Positions 44,529 through 53,783 of a stretch of DNA of 64,000 nt are shown one piece after another. The DNA is taken from assembly GCA_963835085.1 (NCBI GenBank), contig CAWIED010000004.1, positions 62,001 to 126,000 of the forward strand, given 5' to 3'. The notes under the pieces are model-generated. The model had not been told where the DNA came from, ran no database searches, and worked only from the letters and a program-made list of their open reading frames with translations. The translations under genes and the position numbers were made by a program. Every line of letters begins with the position of its first letter. Position 1 is the first letter of the stretch. Source of the stretch: JBDIAG01 sp963835085. Lineage in GTDB: Bacteria > Actinomycetota > Actinomycetes > Actinomycetales > CAWJMD01.

Positions 44529-45314
44529 TCATGCGCGAAGGCTCCGCGAGTTCCGGTCGATGGTCCGAGGGCCCGACCAGAGGCCCGTGTCCACGGTTGC
44601 GGATGTGCGGAAGGGGAGACCGACCGGAATCAGCTCAGACGTCTCCCGCGCTTCCCAATCACCGTGCACAGGCGCCGCTGCGATCTCGTCGAGACTGATG
44701 ATCTCAACCACGCCAGAGATGGCACCGTAGGAACCCAACTGGTCGCTGTCGTTCTGCCACATGCGTCGGACGACAGCCATTCCGTAGGTGCCCTTCAGGT
44801 ATAGCCAGTCCGACGAGCCTGTTAATGTCTTCCCGAACAGTGTGCAGTACCGCGTTGCCTGTTCGCCCGTCAGACCTGTCGGGTCTTGGGGAATGTCGGA
44901 CGAGATCTCGTGGGCACCCAGCAGCTGCCAAGAGGCGACCGGTTCCAGAGAGGTCCATGCGAAGAACTCGGGAGAGTCCCCAGCATCTCCTATGACATCC
45001 TCCGGTGATGGCAGCCAGGGTTGTATCAATGCGTATGACAGCTCTAGCGGGTCAAACCACAAATCACCAGGCCTTGGCTCGGTGGGGAGATCCAGACTGA
45101 CGAAGCATCGCGCTTCGGGAGCCCACCAGGCCGCATCAGTGACATGATCGCCGTCACGGACAAAGGCGCACAGCAACTCGGCTCGCTGACGGTCACCGAG
45201 GTCGACCAGGCGGACCGCCAAGTCGAGACAAGCCCGGGCCGTTTGTTCACGGAGATGCCTTGCGAAGGCGGAGCCGACGTGAGCAAGCGAATCTCGACTC
45301 TGACTTCTGTTCAC
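44529..45314 (-). CDS. Hypothetical protein
   Basis: A 261-aa protein. GTG 45314 is favoured as start because GGAGGATTGGAGAG precedes it; ATG 45377 is possible. It has tryptophan- and acid-rich segments (DAAWWAPEARCFVSLDL, DLWFDPLELSYALIQPW, FFAWTSLEPVASWQLLG) and no membrane helix. I do not recognise the family. The intact frame of 261 codons and codon use like its neighbours argue that it is real. It is convergent with the Rpn remnant. Confidence 0.5.
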   Translation of the reverse strand: MNRSQSRDSLAHVGSAFARHLREQTARACLDLAVRLVDLGDRQRAELLCAFVRDGDHVTDAAWWAPEARCFVSLDLPTEPRPGDLWFDPLELSYALIQPWLPSPEDVIGDAGDSPEFFAWTSLEPVASWQLLGAHEISSDIPQDPTGLTGEQATRYCTLFGKTLTGSSDWLYLKGTYGMAVVRRMWQNDSDQLGSYGAISGVVEIISLDEIAAAPVHGDWEARETSELIPVGLPFRTSATVDTGLWSGPRTIDRNSRSLRA

Positions 45315-45377
45315 CTCTCCAATCCTCCACTTCTGCCTCGTCCACATCTGCCGATTGTTGCTCCGAAGGACATGCAA

Positions 45378-45944
45378 GGCTTCGGCCTAGCGGGTGTGTC
45401 TCGTTCCGGTCCATTCTCGCGTGGAACGCCTACGTCAGGACCAACCTCTGCGTAGTACGTGGACGGATCGCATCTCTCCCCGTGGATATCCGCCATGGAA
45501 TTGGTTGCCCGGCTGATCGTTACCGTGCGACGTGGGCGCCGCGACCGGTTGCTGGAAGTCTCGACCTGTCCGTCATGTGTGCGCCAAGGGAGAACGGCTC
45601 GATTCTGTGTAGTTGGCTATCGCTGACTCCGAGACGTTCGGGTGCGATGCGTACGGTCGGTCCGACGGTGCGGCTGCGCAACTTGGCCAATCTCGCTGAA
45701 AGCGGCGAATGCGTTCACTTGCTGCCGCCCACCTCGAGCACTCAAGACGTAGAAATTGCAACGCTCAATGCGGCCGAGGTTGGCACCGTCGAGCCCGGTG
45801 GCCGAAGCTGCAATGGCTTGCGTGGTGCCAACCGTGTGCGCCAAACCGGGCCCCGCTAACAAACTCGACTTTCGAGAAGTCGGAAACGAAGCCCGGCGTC
45901 TCAGAACCGCCATCCGTCAGATCCCACCGACTTCAGCCAACTAC
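45378..45944. other. Gap between hypothetical gene and adenosine deaminase
   Basis: No gene could be supported; frames here are short and overlapping on both strands without family features. Confidence 0.35.
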
Positions 45945-47012
45945 CTACCCACCTGTGCCCTCGAGCGAGCCGGGAGCGGGCGTGGCCAGCCACTCGTCGA
46001 TGCGTCGGCCCAGGTCGAGCTTGACGTCGGCCGGGGCGCGGGAGGCCGCGACGGACGAGCCGGCCAGCCGCGCCAGGTGGGCATCGTCGAAGCCGTGCAC
46101 AGTTCGGGCGGCGCGGTACTGCTGCACGATCCGGCTTCCGAACAACAGCGGGTCGTCGGCCCCGAGTGCGATCGTGGCGCCGGCGTCCACCAGGGTGCGC
46201 AGGGGCACCTCGGCCGGGCTCGGGTAGACCCCAAGTGCGACGTTGCTGCCCGGACAGACCTCCAGTGCCACGCCCGCATCGACGATCTGCCCGAGTACCG
46301 CAGGGTCTTCGGCTGATCTGACCCCGTGCCCGATCCGGTCGGGCCGCAGCAACTCAAGTGTGACGTCGACGTGGTCGGCCCCCAGCAGTTCCCCGGAGTG
46401 CGGCACGCTTGCCAAGCCGGCGCGGCGGGCGATCGCGAAGGCGGGGGCGAAGTCGGACGTCCAGCCCTTGCGTTCGTCGTTGGAGAGCCCGAAGCCCACC
46501 ACGGTGCCGGGCCCCTCTCCCGCGTATCGGGCCGCGAGCCGCGCCAGGGTGCGCGCCTCGAAAGGGTGCCTGATCCGGCTGGCGGCAACGATGACGGCCA
46601 CGCCGATGCCAGCGTCCGCCCCCGCGAGCCGGGCCTCGTCGAGCACGATCTCCAGGGCGTTGGTGAGACCTCCAACGAAGGGTGCGTAGCTCGTGGGGTC
46701 GACCTGTAGCTCAAGCCACGCCGAACCCTCGGCCGCGTCGTCGAAGGCTGCTTCGCGCACGATGCGCCGCATGGCGGCCTCGTCGCGAACCACAGCACGA
46801 GCCGCGTCGTACAGGCGCTGGAACCGGAACCAGCCGCGTGCGTCGGGAGTGAGGGCCTGGGCGGCAGTGCCCAGGCTCTGCTCCAGTAGCGATTCAGGCA
46901 ATCTGAGGTTGTGCTCTGCCGCCAGCTCCACCAGGGTCTCGACCCGCATGGAGCCGGTGAAATGCAGATGCAGGTGCGCCTTGGGCAGTGCAGCAAGGTC
47001 GCGGCCGGCCAT
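45945..47012 (-). CDS. add: Adenosine deaminase
   Basis: A 355-aa amidohydrolase. The N-terminal zinc site is LPKAHLHLHFTGSMRVETLV. Further on come LQVDPTSYAPFVGG, AIARRAGLASVPHSGELLGA with the catalytic Glu in HSGE, RPDRIGHGVRSAEDPAVLGQ with the zinc His, VCPGSNVALGVYPSP and IALGADDPLLFGSRI with the Asp pair. It converts adenosine to inosine. It is followed downstream of its start, on the same strand, by the CbiX-type gene 12 bases away. Confidence 0.88.
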   Translation of the reverse strand: MAGRDLAALPKAHLHLHFTGSMRVETLVELAAEHNLRLPESLLEQSLGTAAQALTPDARGWFRFQRLYDAARAVVRDEAAMRRIVREAAFDDAAEGSAWLELQVDPTSYAPFVGGLTNALEIVLDEARLAGADAGIGVAVIVAASRIRHPFEARTLARLAARYAGEGPGTVVGFGLSNDERKGWTSDFAPAFAIARRAGLASVPHSGELLGADHVDVTLELLRPDRIGHGVRSAEDPAVLGQIVDAGVALEVCPGSNVALGVYPSPAEVPLRTLVDAGATIALGADDPLLFGSRIVQQYRAARTVHGFDDAHLARLAGSSVAASRAPADVKLDLGRRIDEWLATPAPGSLEGTGG

Positions 47013-47024
47013 TGCCCGATCTTG

Positions 47025-47765
47025 TCAGGTGCCGCGCAGCCGGTGCGCGCGGGCCACTTCGTCGTAGCGGTCGAGGGCGATCTCGGCCAGGATGGGGTCT
47101 GGGCCCAGCGGCGCGCTGACCACATCGGCACCGCACCGGGCCAACTGATCGTGAAAGAAGCCGGGAGCCAGCAGGTACGAGGCCACGGCCACCGGAGCGC
47201 GCGGCCGCCGGGCACGCGCCATAGCCACCGCCTCAGTCACCGAGGGTTTGGCACTGGCGCCATAACCTATTGTCACTGAACAGTTTTCGGCTACGAGCTG
47301 GCGAACGTGTACGGCTGTCTGAGCCGCGGCCAGGGCGGCATCGGGGTCGCTGGAGCCGGCTGCGGCGAGCACGATCGACCAGCCGTCCCCCACGCCAGCC
47401 GCACGGAGCCGCCGGCACAGCAGATCGGCCAGGCGTGGGTCCGGACCCAGTGGCCCGGCAGCGGCGGCGCCGCCGGCGGGCGACAGAGCCGGACAGGCGG
47501 CCACGGCTCGGGCGACGTCCACCCGCACGTGATAGCCCACGGACAGCAGCAGCGGCACGACGATCACGGTGGCACCTGCTCTGAGGTCAGGAAGGAGTTC
47601 CGCCGTCACATCGCCCACGAACGGCGCCTGCACGTCTACGTGCGCGAGGTGTAGTTGCAGGCCGGCCCGGCGCCGGCGCGCGTCCGCGACTATGGAGCTG
47701 ACCACCGCCCGGCCTGCTAGATCGCTGGTGCCGTGCGACACCAGAACGGCGTGGTGGGTTGCCAT
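47025..47765 (-). CDS. Sirohydrochlorin chelatase, CbiX/SirB type
   Basis: A 246-aa protein from ATG 47765. Its two halves are related: HHAVLVSHGTSDLAGRAVVS with HLAHVDVQAPFVGDVTAELL and ATVIVVPLLLSVGYHVRVDV, then WSIVLAAAGSSDPDAALAAA and PVAVASYLLAPGFFHDQL. This tandem CbiX layout inserts iron or cobalt into sirohydrochlorin. It lies 5 bases after the SUMT gene in the same operon, supporting a siroheme or cobalamin branch. Confidence 0.85.
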   Translation of the reverse strand: MATHHAVLVSHGTSDLAGRAVVSSIVADARRRRAGLQLHLAHVDVQAPFVGDVTAELLPDLRAGATVIVVPLLLSVGYHVRVDVARAVAACPALSPAGGAAAAGPLGPDPRLADLLCRRLRAAGVGDGWSIVLAAAGSSDPDAALAAAQTAVHVRQLVAENCSVTIGYGASAKPSVTEAVAMARARRPRAPVAVASYLLAPGFFHDQLARCGADVVSAPLGPDPILAEIALDRYDEVARAHRLRGT

Positions 47766-47770
47766 GGAGC

Positions 47771-48541
47771 TCAACTGGCGCGGGGAGAGCGGGGAGCGCG
47801 GGGCTCCAGGGGCACCCGCTCGGCGATCGTCGCCAGGCCGACAGCCACGTCGCCCACCACGATCACGGCAGGCGCCCCCACTTTGAGCCGCGCGCACTCG
47901 GTGGCCATCGTCGCGAGGTCGGCTCGCACGATCCGTTGGTCGTTGCTCCAGGCGCGGTGCACCACGGCAACCGGGGTGGTGGCCGGCAGCCCGGCGCGGG
48001 TGAGGCCGGCCCCGATCTCGTGCAGCCGGCTCATGCCCATCAGGACGACGATCGTGCCGCCCACCGTAGCCAAGGCGGCGTAGTCGAGGGACTCGTGCCC
48101 GCTGATGATGGTGACCGACTTCGACAAGCCCCGATGAGTCACCGGGATATCGGCGGCCAGGGGCGCCGACAGGGCGCTCGTCACTCCCGGGACGACCTCC
48201 ACCTCGATGCCCGCTGCCCGGCAGGCCTGCACCTCCTCGCCACCGCGGCCGAGCAGGAACGGATCGCCGCCCTTGAGTCGCACGACCCGCTTTCCGGCCA
48301 GGGCATGCTCGATGAGAATGGCCTCGATGTCGCGCTGTGGGATGGGGTGGTGGAACGGGGTCTTGCCCACATCGAAGACCTCGACCTCGGCCGGAAGATC
48401 GCTCCACAACGCTCTCGGCGCCAGTCGGTCGACGACCACCACCTCGGCCTCGGCGAGGGCGCGGGCGCCGCGCACGGTGATGAGGTCAGGATCGCCGGGG
48501 CCGGCGCCCACCAGGGTGACCTTCCCTGCCGTGTGGCTCAC
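47771..48541 (-). CDS. cobA: Uroporphyrinogen-III C-methyltransferase
   Basis: A 256-aa SUMT. It reads GKVTLVGAGPGDPDLITVRG, VVVDRLAPRALWSDL, VVRLKGGDPFLLGRGGEEVQ and EVVPGVTSALSAPLAADIPV, all standard tetrapyrrole methylase motifs. It makes precorrin-2 from uroporphyrinogen III with SAM. It is the first gene of a two-gene unit with the chelatase. Confidence 0.93.
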   Translation of the reverse strand: MSHTAGKVTLVGAGPGDPDLITVRGARALAEAEVVVVDRLAPRALWSDLPAEVEVFDVGKTPFHHPIPQRDIEAILIEHALAGKRVVRLKGGDPFLLGRGGEEVQACRAAGIEVEVVPGVTSALSAPLAADIPVTHRGLSKSVTIISGHESLDYAALATVGGTIVVLMGMSRLHEIGAGLTRAGLPATTPVAVVHRAWSNDQRIVRADLATMATECARLKVGAPAVIVVGDVAVGLATIAERVPLEPRAPRSPRAS

Positions 48542-48754
48542 GTGGCCACGTTACTCACTCCGCGCGCGGGCCTGCCGCCCTGCCCGGCCGAAGGCGTTGC
48601 GGGAGGATTTGCACCATCTGATTTCCCGATCTCATTCGACCTCGCGGTCGGTGCCGCGTACACTTCACGGAGCGGTTGCACGCCGTCATGCTCTTGCGCG
48701 CCTGTCTCGGGAACGAGCGGGTGGCTATGAAGCAGGATGGTGCAGATCGCAGAT

Positions 48755-48827
48755 AGGGCAGTGGCGCAATTGGCAGCGCACCGGTCTCCAAAACCGGCGG
48801 TTGTGGGTTCGAGTCCCTCCTGCCCTG
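48755..48827 (+). tRNA. tRNA-Trp (CCA)
   Basis: The acceptor AGGGCAG pairs with CTGCCCT. The D-arm is GGCGCAATTGGCAGCGC, the anticodon loop GTCTCCAAAAC has CCA, and the T-arm contains GGGTTCGAGTCCC. The CCA tail is not encoded. It lies directly before secE, as in other actinobacteria. Confidence 0.95.
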
Positions 48828-48882
48828 CGGGTCGTCGTGGATGCACCGTCCACGATGAGTTCGTTCGAGAGAAAGTTAGTTT

Positions 48883-49194
48883 GTGACCGACAAGGCAGAC
48901 GAGACCGAGATGACCGAAGAGTCGTCGTCGCGCTCAACCGGCGACACGCCTGAGCGCGCTGCCACCTCGTCGCGCTCGGGCGGCACTGAGCGCAAAGAAC
49001 GGCGCCGTTCGGGCGGACTGATGCTCTTCCTGCGCGAGGTCATCGCCGAGCTCCGCAAGGTCGTTTACCCCACTCGCCAAGAGCTGTTGACCTACACGAG
49101 CGTGGTGATCGTCTTCGTGCTCGTGGTCATGCTGTTCGTCTCCGTGCTCGACTTCGGTATCGCCAGGCTCATGAGTTGGGCCTTTGCCGGCTGA
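48883..49194 (+). CDS. secE: Preprotein translocase subunit SecE
   Basis: A 103-aa protein from GTG 48883. A charged 45-residue N-terminus is followed by the SecE core LREVIAELRKVVYPTRQELL and one membrane helix (SVVIVFVLVVMLFVSVLDFG). It stabilises the SecYEG channel. It precedes nusG by 54 bases. Confidence 0.94.
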   Translation: MTDKADETEMTEESSSRSTGDTPERAATSSRSGGTERKERRRSGGLMLFLREVIAELRKVVYPTRQELLTYTSVVIVFVLVVMLFVSVLDFGIARLMSWAFAG

Positions 49195-49248
49195 CGTCTG
49201 CTCGTCGCCCGTCTTGCCGTACCCGCCAGAAGGAAGCAGGTTTGCCCC

Positions 49249-50106
49249 GTGTCCGATCAGTTCGACCCCGCCGAGGAATCTTCGGAGCAGTTCGAGGATG
49301 TTGTCGGCAACGACTCGTCGGCCCACTCGGTTGACCTCGCTGACGAGGCAGATCTTGCTGACGAGGCAGACGTAGACGGCGTGGTATCCGACGACAACGT
49401 CGCCGAACAGAGTGTCGCGGAAGCCGTCGGCGCCGAAGAGGTCGCCGCCGTCGAGGCGGTTGCCGACGAAGCAGGTGCCGACGAAGCAGGTGCCGACGAG
49501 CAGCCGGCCGAAGAAGTCGACACGGCCGAGGCTTTTCGGACGCGACTGCGCGACAAGCTGGGTGACTGGTACGTCATCCACTCCTACGCCGGGTATGAGA
49601 ACCGGGTGAAGGCCAACCTCGAGAACCGGATCTCCTCCCTCAACATGGAGGACTACATCTTCGAGGTCGAGGTGCCCATGGAAGAGGTCACCGAGATCAA
49701 GAACGGCCAGCGTAAGAACGTGCGTCGGGTGCGCATCCCCGGCTACGTGCTGGTTCGGATGGACTTGACGGACGAGTCATGGGGTGCCGTGCGGCACACG
49801 CCCGGCGTCACGGGCTTTGTGGGCAACGCCCACGACCCTGTGCCGCTGAGCATCGACGAGGTGTTCTCGATGCTGGCGCCCACCTTCGACAAGCCCACCG
49901 CCGTGGGCAAGCCCAAGAAGTCCGAGACCACGATCGTGGAGTTCGAGGTGGGCGAGTCGGTGACCGTGATGGAGCCGCCGTTCGAGACGTTGCCCGCTAC
50001 GATCACGGAGATCAACCCCGACTCCCAGAAGCTCAAGGTGCTCGTGTCGATCTTCGGCCGCGAGACGCCGGTGGAGCTGGGGTTCAACCAGGTGGCCAAG
50101 CTCTAA
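49249..50106 (+). CDS. nusG: Transcription termination/antitermination protein NusG
   Basis: A 285-aa protein from GTG 49249. The first about 95 residues are an acidic extension with small in-frame repeats (LADEADLADEADVDG, DEAGADEAGADEQPA). The NGN domain follows (WYVIHSYAGYENRVKANLEN, GYVLVRMDLTDESWGAVRHT), then the KOW domain (VEFEVGESVTVMEPPFETLP, LKVLVSIFGRETPVELGFNQ). It binds RNA polymerase and couples it to Rho and the ribosome. Extended acidic N-termini are known in actinobacterial NusG. Confidence 0.95.
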   Translation: MSDQFDPAEESSEQFEDVVGNDSSAHSVDLADEADLADEADVDGVVSDDNVAEQSVAEAVGAEEVAAVEAVADEAGADEAGADEQPAEEVDTAEAFRTRLRDKLGDWYVIHSYAGYENRVKANLENRISSLNMEDYIFEVEVPMEEVTEIKNGQRKNVRRVRIPGYVLVRMDLTDESWGAVRHTPGVTGFVGNAHDPVPLSIDEVFSMLAPTFDKPTAVGKPKKSETTIVEFEVGESVTVMEPPFETLPATITEINPDSQKLKVLVSIFGRETPVELGFNQVAKL

Positions 50107-50275
50107 GATCCGGCTTGCGTCTCCTTGATCGCCAGGAAGCGCTGAGTTTGGCGTCCACGGCACCACGTAAAGACTGCAACACCAACCGACCGCCAGGTGC
50201 ACCGCGCCTGGAATTCGCGGCCGTCCCACCTCGGACGGAACCACCGCGTCAACCACAGAAGGAAGAGGTAGGGCT

Positions 50276-50704
50276 ATGCCCCCCAAGAAGAAGGTCACAG
50301 GTCTGATCAAAATTCAGATCCAGGCCGGTCAGGCCAACCCGGGTGCCGTGGGTCCCGCACTCGGTGCGCGCGGCGTCAACATCATGGAGTTCTGCAAGGC
50401 GTACAACGCGGCCACCGAGGCCCAGCGCGGCAACGTGATCCCGGTGGAGATCACGGTCTACGAAGACCGTTCGTTCACCTTCATCACCAAGACCCCGCCG
50501 GCTGCTGAGCTCATCAAGAAGGCCGCAGGCGTCGCCAAGGGCTCTGGAGTGCCGCACAAGACCAAGGTCGGCAACCTCACCGCGGCCCAGGTGCGCGAGA
50601 TCGCCGAGACCAAGATGGCCGACCTCAACGCCCGCGATTTGGACGCAGCGAGCAAGATCATCGCCGGCACCGCCCGCTCCATGGGCATCACGGTCGAAGG
50701 CTGA
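50276..50704 (+). CDS. rplK: 50S ribosomal protein L11
   Basis: A 142-aa protein, ATG 50276 after GGAAGAGG. It contains [36 protein letters not shown] and [20 protein letters not shown]. It forms the GTPase-associated centre with 23S rRNA and L10-L12. It is separated from nusG by 169 bases. Confidence 0.96.
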
Positions 50705-50718
50705 GAGGGAACCAGACC

Positions 50719-51435
50719 ATGCAGCGCAGCAAGAAGTACCAGGCCGCGGCCGCCAAGATCGACCGCGAGAAGCTCTACTCCCCGCTGGCCGCCGTGCGGC
50801 TCGCGAAGGAGACCTCCACCACGAACTATGACGCCACCGTCGAGGTTGCGCTCCGGCTCGGGGTCGACCCCCGTAAGGCCGACCAGATGGTTCGTGGCAC
50901 CGTCAACCTCCCGCACGGCACGGGCAAGACCGCTCGGGTGCTCGTGTTCGCAACGGGTGACAAGGCCGAGGCCGCCCGTGCGGCCGGCGCCGACTTCGTC
51001 GGCTCCGACGACTTGATCGAGAAGGTTGCCGGCGGTTTCGTCGATTTCGATGCTGCCGTCGCCACCCCCGACCTGATGGGCAAGGTCGGTCGCCTGGGCC
51101 GGGTTCTCGGTCCGCGTGGCCTCATGCCCAACCCCCGTACCGGCACGGTCACGATGGACGTGGCCAAGGCGGTCGAGGACATCAAGGGCGGCAAGATCGA
51201 GTTCCGCGTCGACAAGCACTCGAACCTGCACTTCATCATCGGCAAGACGTCGTTCTCCGAGCAGAACCTCATCGAGAACTACGCCGCCGCCATCGAAGAG
51301 GTGCTGCGGCTCAAGCCGTCGGCTGCCAAGGGTCGGTACGTGTCGAAGGCCAACATCTCCACCACGATGGGCCCGGGCATCCCGGTCGACCCCAACCGCA
51401 CCCGCAACCTGCTCGAAGAAGAGGTTGACGCCTGA
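50719..51435 (+). CDS. rplA: 50S ribosomal protein L1
   Basis: A 238-aa protein from ATG 50719, 14 bases after rplK. It contains YDATVEVALRLGVDPRKADQ, VRGTVNLPHGTGKTARVLVF and GRVLGPRGLMPNPRTGTVT, with ENYAAAIEEVLRLKP near the end. It builds the L1 stalk and can regulate its own rplKA mRNA in bacteria. Confidence 0.96.
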   Translation: MQRSKKYQAAAAKIDREKLYSPLAAVRLAKETSTTNYDATVEVALRLGVDPRKADQMVRGTVNLPHGTGKTARVLVFATGDKAEAARAAGADFVGSDDLIEKVAGGFVDFDAAVATPDLMGKVGRLGRVLGPRGLMPNPRTGTVTMDVAKAVEDIKGGKIEFRVDKHSNLHFIIGKTSFSEQNLIENYAAAIEEVLRLKPSAAKGRYVSKANISTTMGPGIPVDPNRTRNLLEEEVDA

Positions 51436-51459
51436 GTTCCTCATCAGGACGTTTCGTTT

Positions 51460-51487
51460 GATGGCCGCCCGATTTCGGGCGGCCATC
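51460..51487 (+). terminator. Terminator-like hairpin after rplA
   Basis: GATGGCCGCCCG and CGGGCGGCCATC pair perfectly (12 bp) around ATTT. It lies 25 bases after the rplA stop and probably ends the secE-rplA transcript. No long T run follows. Confidence 0.75.
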
Positions 51488-51638
51488 GGCGTTCAGACCG
51501 GTTTCAGGCGCGCCAACGGATCGAACCCAGAATCGAAACGATTTGAATTGCCGTCGCTATTGACGCGATAACACCCGATTCGCGACGCTTGGACACCGCA
51601 CGACAACGACGTTGGCCCGGTCGAGGTGGGGGAAGTTC

Positions 51639-52754
51639 ATGGCAAAGAAGGTCGCGCGACGCGCACTTGCGCTCGCCGCAACGACAGCGCTGGTGCTGAC
51701 CCCGGTGGCAGCTGCCCCGGCTTGGTCTGTGGCCAAGAGGCCCAGTCCCGTAGTCATCGCGCACGGGTTGAAGAATCCACGGCAACTGTCGTTCGACGGC
51801 AATCGGCTCTACGTCGCCGAGGCCGGCACTGGCGGCACCGGGGCCTGTACGGCCAGTTCGGAGGGCAGCGAGGTCTGCTTCGGCGACACCGGCGGCGTGA
51901 CCCGAATCGACTCGTCAGGGCAGAAGCGCGTGCTTGGCCAGTTACCCTCGGTTGCCCCTTCGGACGGCAACAGCGCGGTCGGCCCCTCGGACGTCTCCTT
52001 CACCGGCGACTCGTATCAGGTGCTCCTCGGGCTCGGGGCCAACCCGGCGGTGCGTCCCACGCTGGACAACTCCGCTCATGAGCTGGCGTCTCTGGTGGCC
52101 GGCAGGCTCAATCATTCGCGTAGCACTCTCGCCGATCTCGGCGGCTATGAGGCCGCGCACGACCCAGACGGCGCCGGCCCGGACTCCAACCCGGCGGGAA
52201 TGACGCGCGCAGGAGGCTCCGTGTACGTCGCCGACGCGGGCGGCAACTCGATCCTCAAGGTCCAGAACAAGAAGGTGACCACGGTCGCCACCCTTCCCAC
52301 CCAGTTGGAGGAGGCTCCACCGTCCCTCGGGCTTCCGGCCGGCGCCAAGATCCCCGCACAAGCGGTGCCGACCTCGGTGGCCGTCGGCCCCGACGGCGCG
52401 CTCTACGTCAGCCAGCTGACTGGGTTCCCGTTCCAGCCGGGCAAGGCGTCCATCTACCGAATCGGCAAGAGCGGAAAGCCGACCGTGTACGCGCGCGGGC
52501 TGACCAACGTCACCGACCTGGCCTGGTATCGCGGGACCCTCTACGCGGTCCAGATCGCCGACGGCGGGCTGCTCGCCGTGCCTGAAGACACCCTTCCCAG
52601 TGGGTCATTGGTGAAGATCGTCAAGGGGGCTCCCAAGACCGTGGTAGACGATCTGGTAGCCCCGTACGGTGTTGCGCTCCGTGGGGGAAACGCCTACGTC
52701 ACAACGTGTTCGGTGTGCGCAACGAAGGGTTCTGTAGTCAGGATCAAGCTCTGA
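51639..52754 (+). CDS. Secreted beta-propeller protein, ScyD/ScyE-like
   Basis: A 371-aa protein from ATG 51639. A signal peptide (MAKKVARRALALAATTALVL, then TPVAAAPAWS) is followed by repeated NHL-like blades: GLKNPRQLSFDGNRLYVAEA, NPAGMTRAGGSVYVADAGGN, VAVGPDGALYVSQLTGFPFQ, LTNVTDLAWYRGTLYAVQIA and LVAPYGVALRGGNAYVTTCS. Exported ScyD/ScyE-family proteins have this shape; the actinobacterial members have no known enzyme role. It interrupts the usual rplA-rplJ order. Confidence 0.8.
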   Translation: MAKKVARRALALAATTALVLTPVAAAPAWSVAKRPSPVVIAHGLKNPRQLSFDGNRLYVAEAGTGGTGACTASSEGSEVCFGDTGGVTRIDSSGQKRVLGQLPSVAPSDGNSAVGPSDVSFTGDSYQVLLGLGANPAVRPTLDNSAHELASLVAGRLNHSRSTLADLGGYEAAHDPDGAGPDSNPAGMTRAGGSVYVADAGGNSILKVQNKKVTTVATLPTQLEEAPPSLGLPAGAKIPAQAVPTSVAVGPDGALYVSQLTGFPFQPGKASIYRIGKSGKPTVYARGLTNVTDLAWYRGTLYAVQIADGGLLAVPEDTLPSGSLVKIVKGAPKTVVDDLVAPYGVALRGGNAYVTTCSVCATKGSVVRIKL

Positions 52755-52808
52755 CCGAGCACTGATTCGCGACCCTGTCGTGGGCCGGCAACGCCGTCTA
52801 CAAGGCGG

Positions 52809-53690
52809 TCAGGGCTCTCGACGCGAACCCGGGCTTGACGCAGCGGGCCGACGCCGGACCAGCACCAAAGCTGCCAACAGTCCTCCCAGCAGGCCGCCGA
52901 GGTGGCCCTGCCAGGAGATGTTCGGGCCGAGGAACGTGAAGGCGACGTTGATGCCGAGCCAGGCGAGCACCCCGCGCATATCGCCACCCAGTCGCCACAC
53001 GACCACCAGCAGCGCTCCCAGCAGGCCGAAGATGGCTCCCGAGGCACCCAGGGTCAGTGTCTGCGGTGCACTCATCGCGTACACGAACCCTGAGGCGGTC
53101 AAGCCTGAGAACAGATAGATCGCGAGGTAGCGGCTTGCCCTTACGACGCGGCACAGCTGTGGCCCCAGGAAGAACAGCGCCAGCATGTTCATTCCGAGGT
53201 GCATGAGATCCACGTGTGTGAAGACGTTGGTGATCACCTGCCAGTAGGCGCCGTCCGCCACTCCCGCAGACCAGGTTCCGAACGCGGCGCAGGTCTGCCG
53301 GCCGATCTGGGGGTAGATCGCGTCCGGCTGCGAAAGGGGAACGCACACCCCATGCGGACGCAAGCCGAGCCGGTCGGTCCACAGACTTGCCTGGCCGCCG
53401 GTGGCCGTGATCAGCAGCCAAACGGCCACGTTGAGCGCGATCAAGACGGCCGTGTATCTGTCGGGACGGGCACTGGCTCTCTGCGCTGCAGGCCTCCCGG
53501 CGTGGGGCTGGTGGGTCGAGGTCTGCGCCGGTTGCGGCTGGCCTGGTTGTAGCCGGCCTGGTTGTAGCTGGCCTGGTTGTAGCTGGCCCGGTTGCAGCCG
53601 GCCTGGTTGTAGCCGGTCCGGTTCCGGCTTGGGTGAACGCCAGCGCTCGGGCAGGTGGCCGGGCCCCTGCTGGCCGGGTTCGTCACTCAC
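52809..53690 (-). CDS. Rhomboid-family intramembrane serine protease
   Basis: A 293-aa protein; GTG 53690 is chosen. The N-terminal tail has in-frame five-residue repeats (QPGRLQPGQLQPGQLQPG). Six or more membrane helices follow. HVDLMHLGMNMLALFFLGPQ is the conserved loop and helix 2, LGASGAIFGLLGALLVV holds the catalytic Ser, and QGHLGGLLGGLLAAL the catalytic His. It cuts membrane proteins within the bilayer. Confidence 0.88.
   Translation of the reverse strand: MSDEPGQQGPGHLPERWRSPKPEPDRLQPGRLQPGQLQPGQLQPGRLQPGQPQPAQTSTHQPHAGRPAAQRASARPDRYTAVLIALNVAVWLLITATGGQASLWTDRLGLRPHGVCVPLSQPDAIYPQIGRQTCAAFGTWSAGVADGAYWQVITNVFTHVDLMHLGMNMLALFFLGPQLCRVVRASRYLAIYLFSGLTASGFVYAMSAPQTLTLGASGAIFGLLGALLVVVWRLGGDMRGVLAWLGINVAFTFLGPNISWQGHLGGLLGGLLAALVLVRRRPAASSPGSRREP
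53540..53630. repeat. 15-bp tandem repeats in rhomboid N-terminus
   Basis: About six copies of units like CCTGGTTGTAGCCGG, in frame, code for the Q-P-G-x-L tail. Confidence 0.8.
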
Positions 53691-53783
53691 GCTGACCTGC
53701 TTCCATCCGCCACCTGAGCCCCCAGCATAGATTCGCCGCGGCAACCGAACCCGGGCGAACGCCGGCACTGTGATCATCGGGGG

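Noticed and set aside
45941..47215. 424-codon minus-strand frame overlapping adenosine deaminase
   Set aside because: A different frame of the same strand; the 355-aa adenosine deaminase has all zinc and catalytic motifs.
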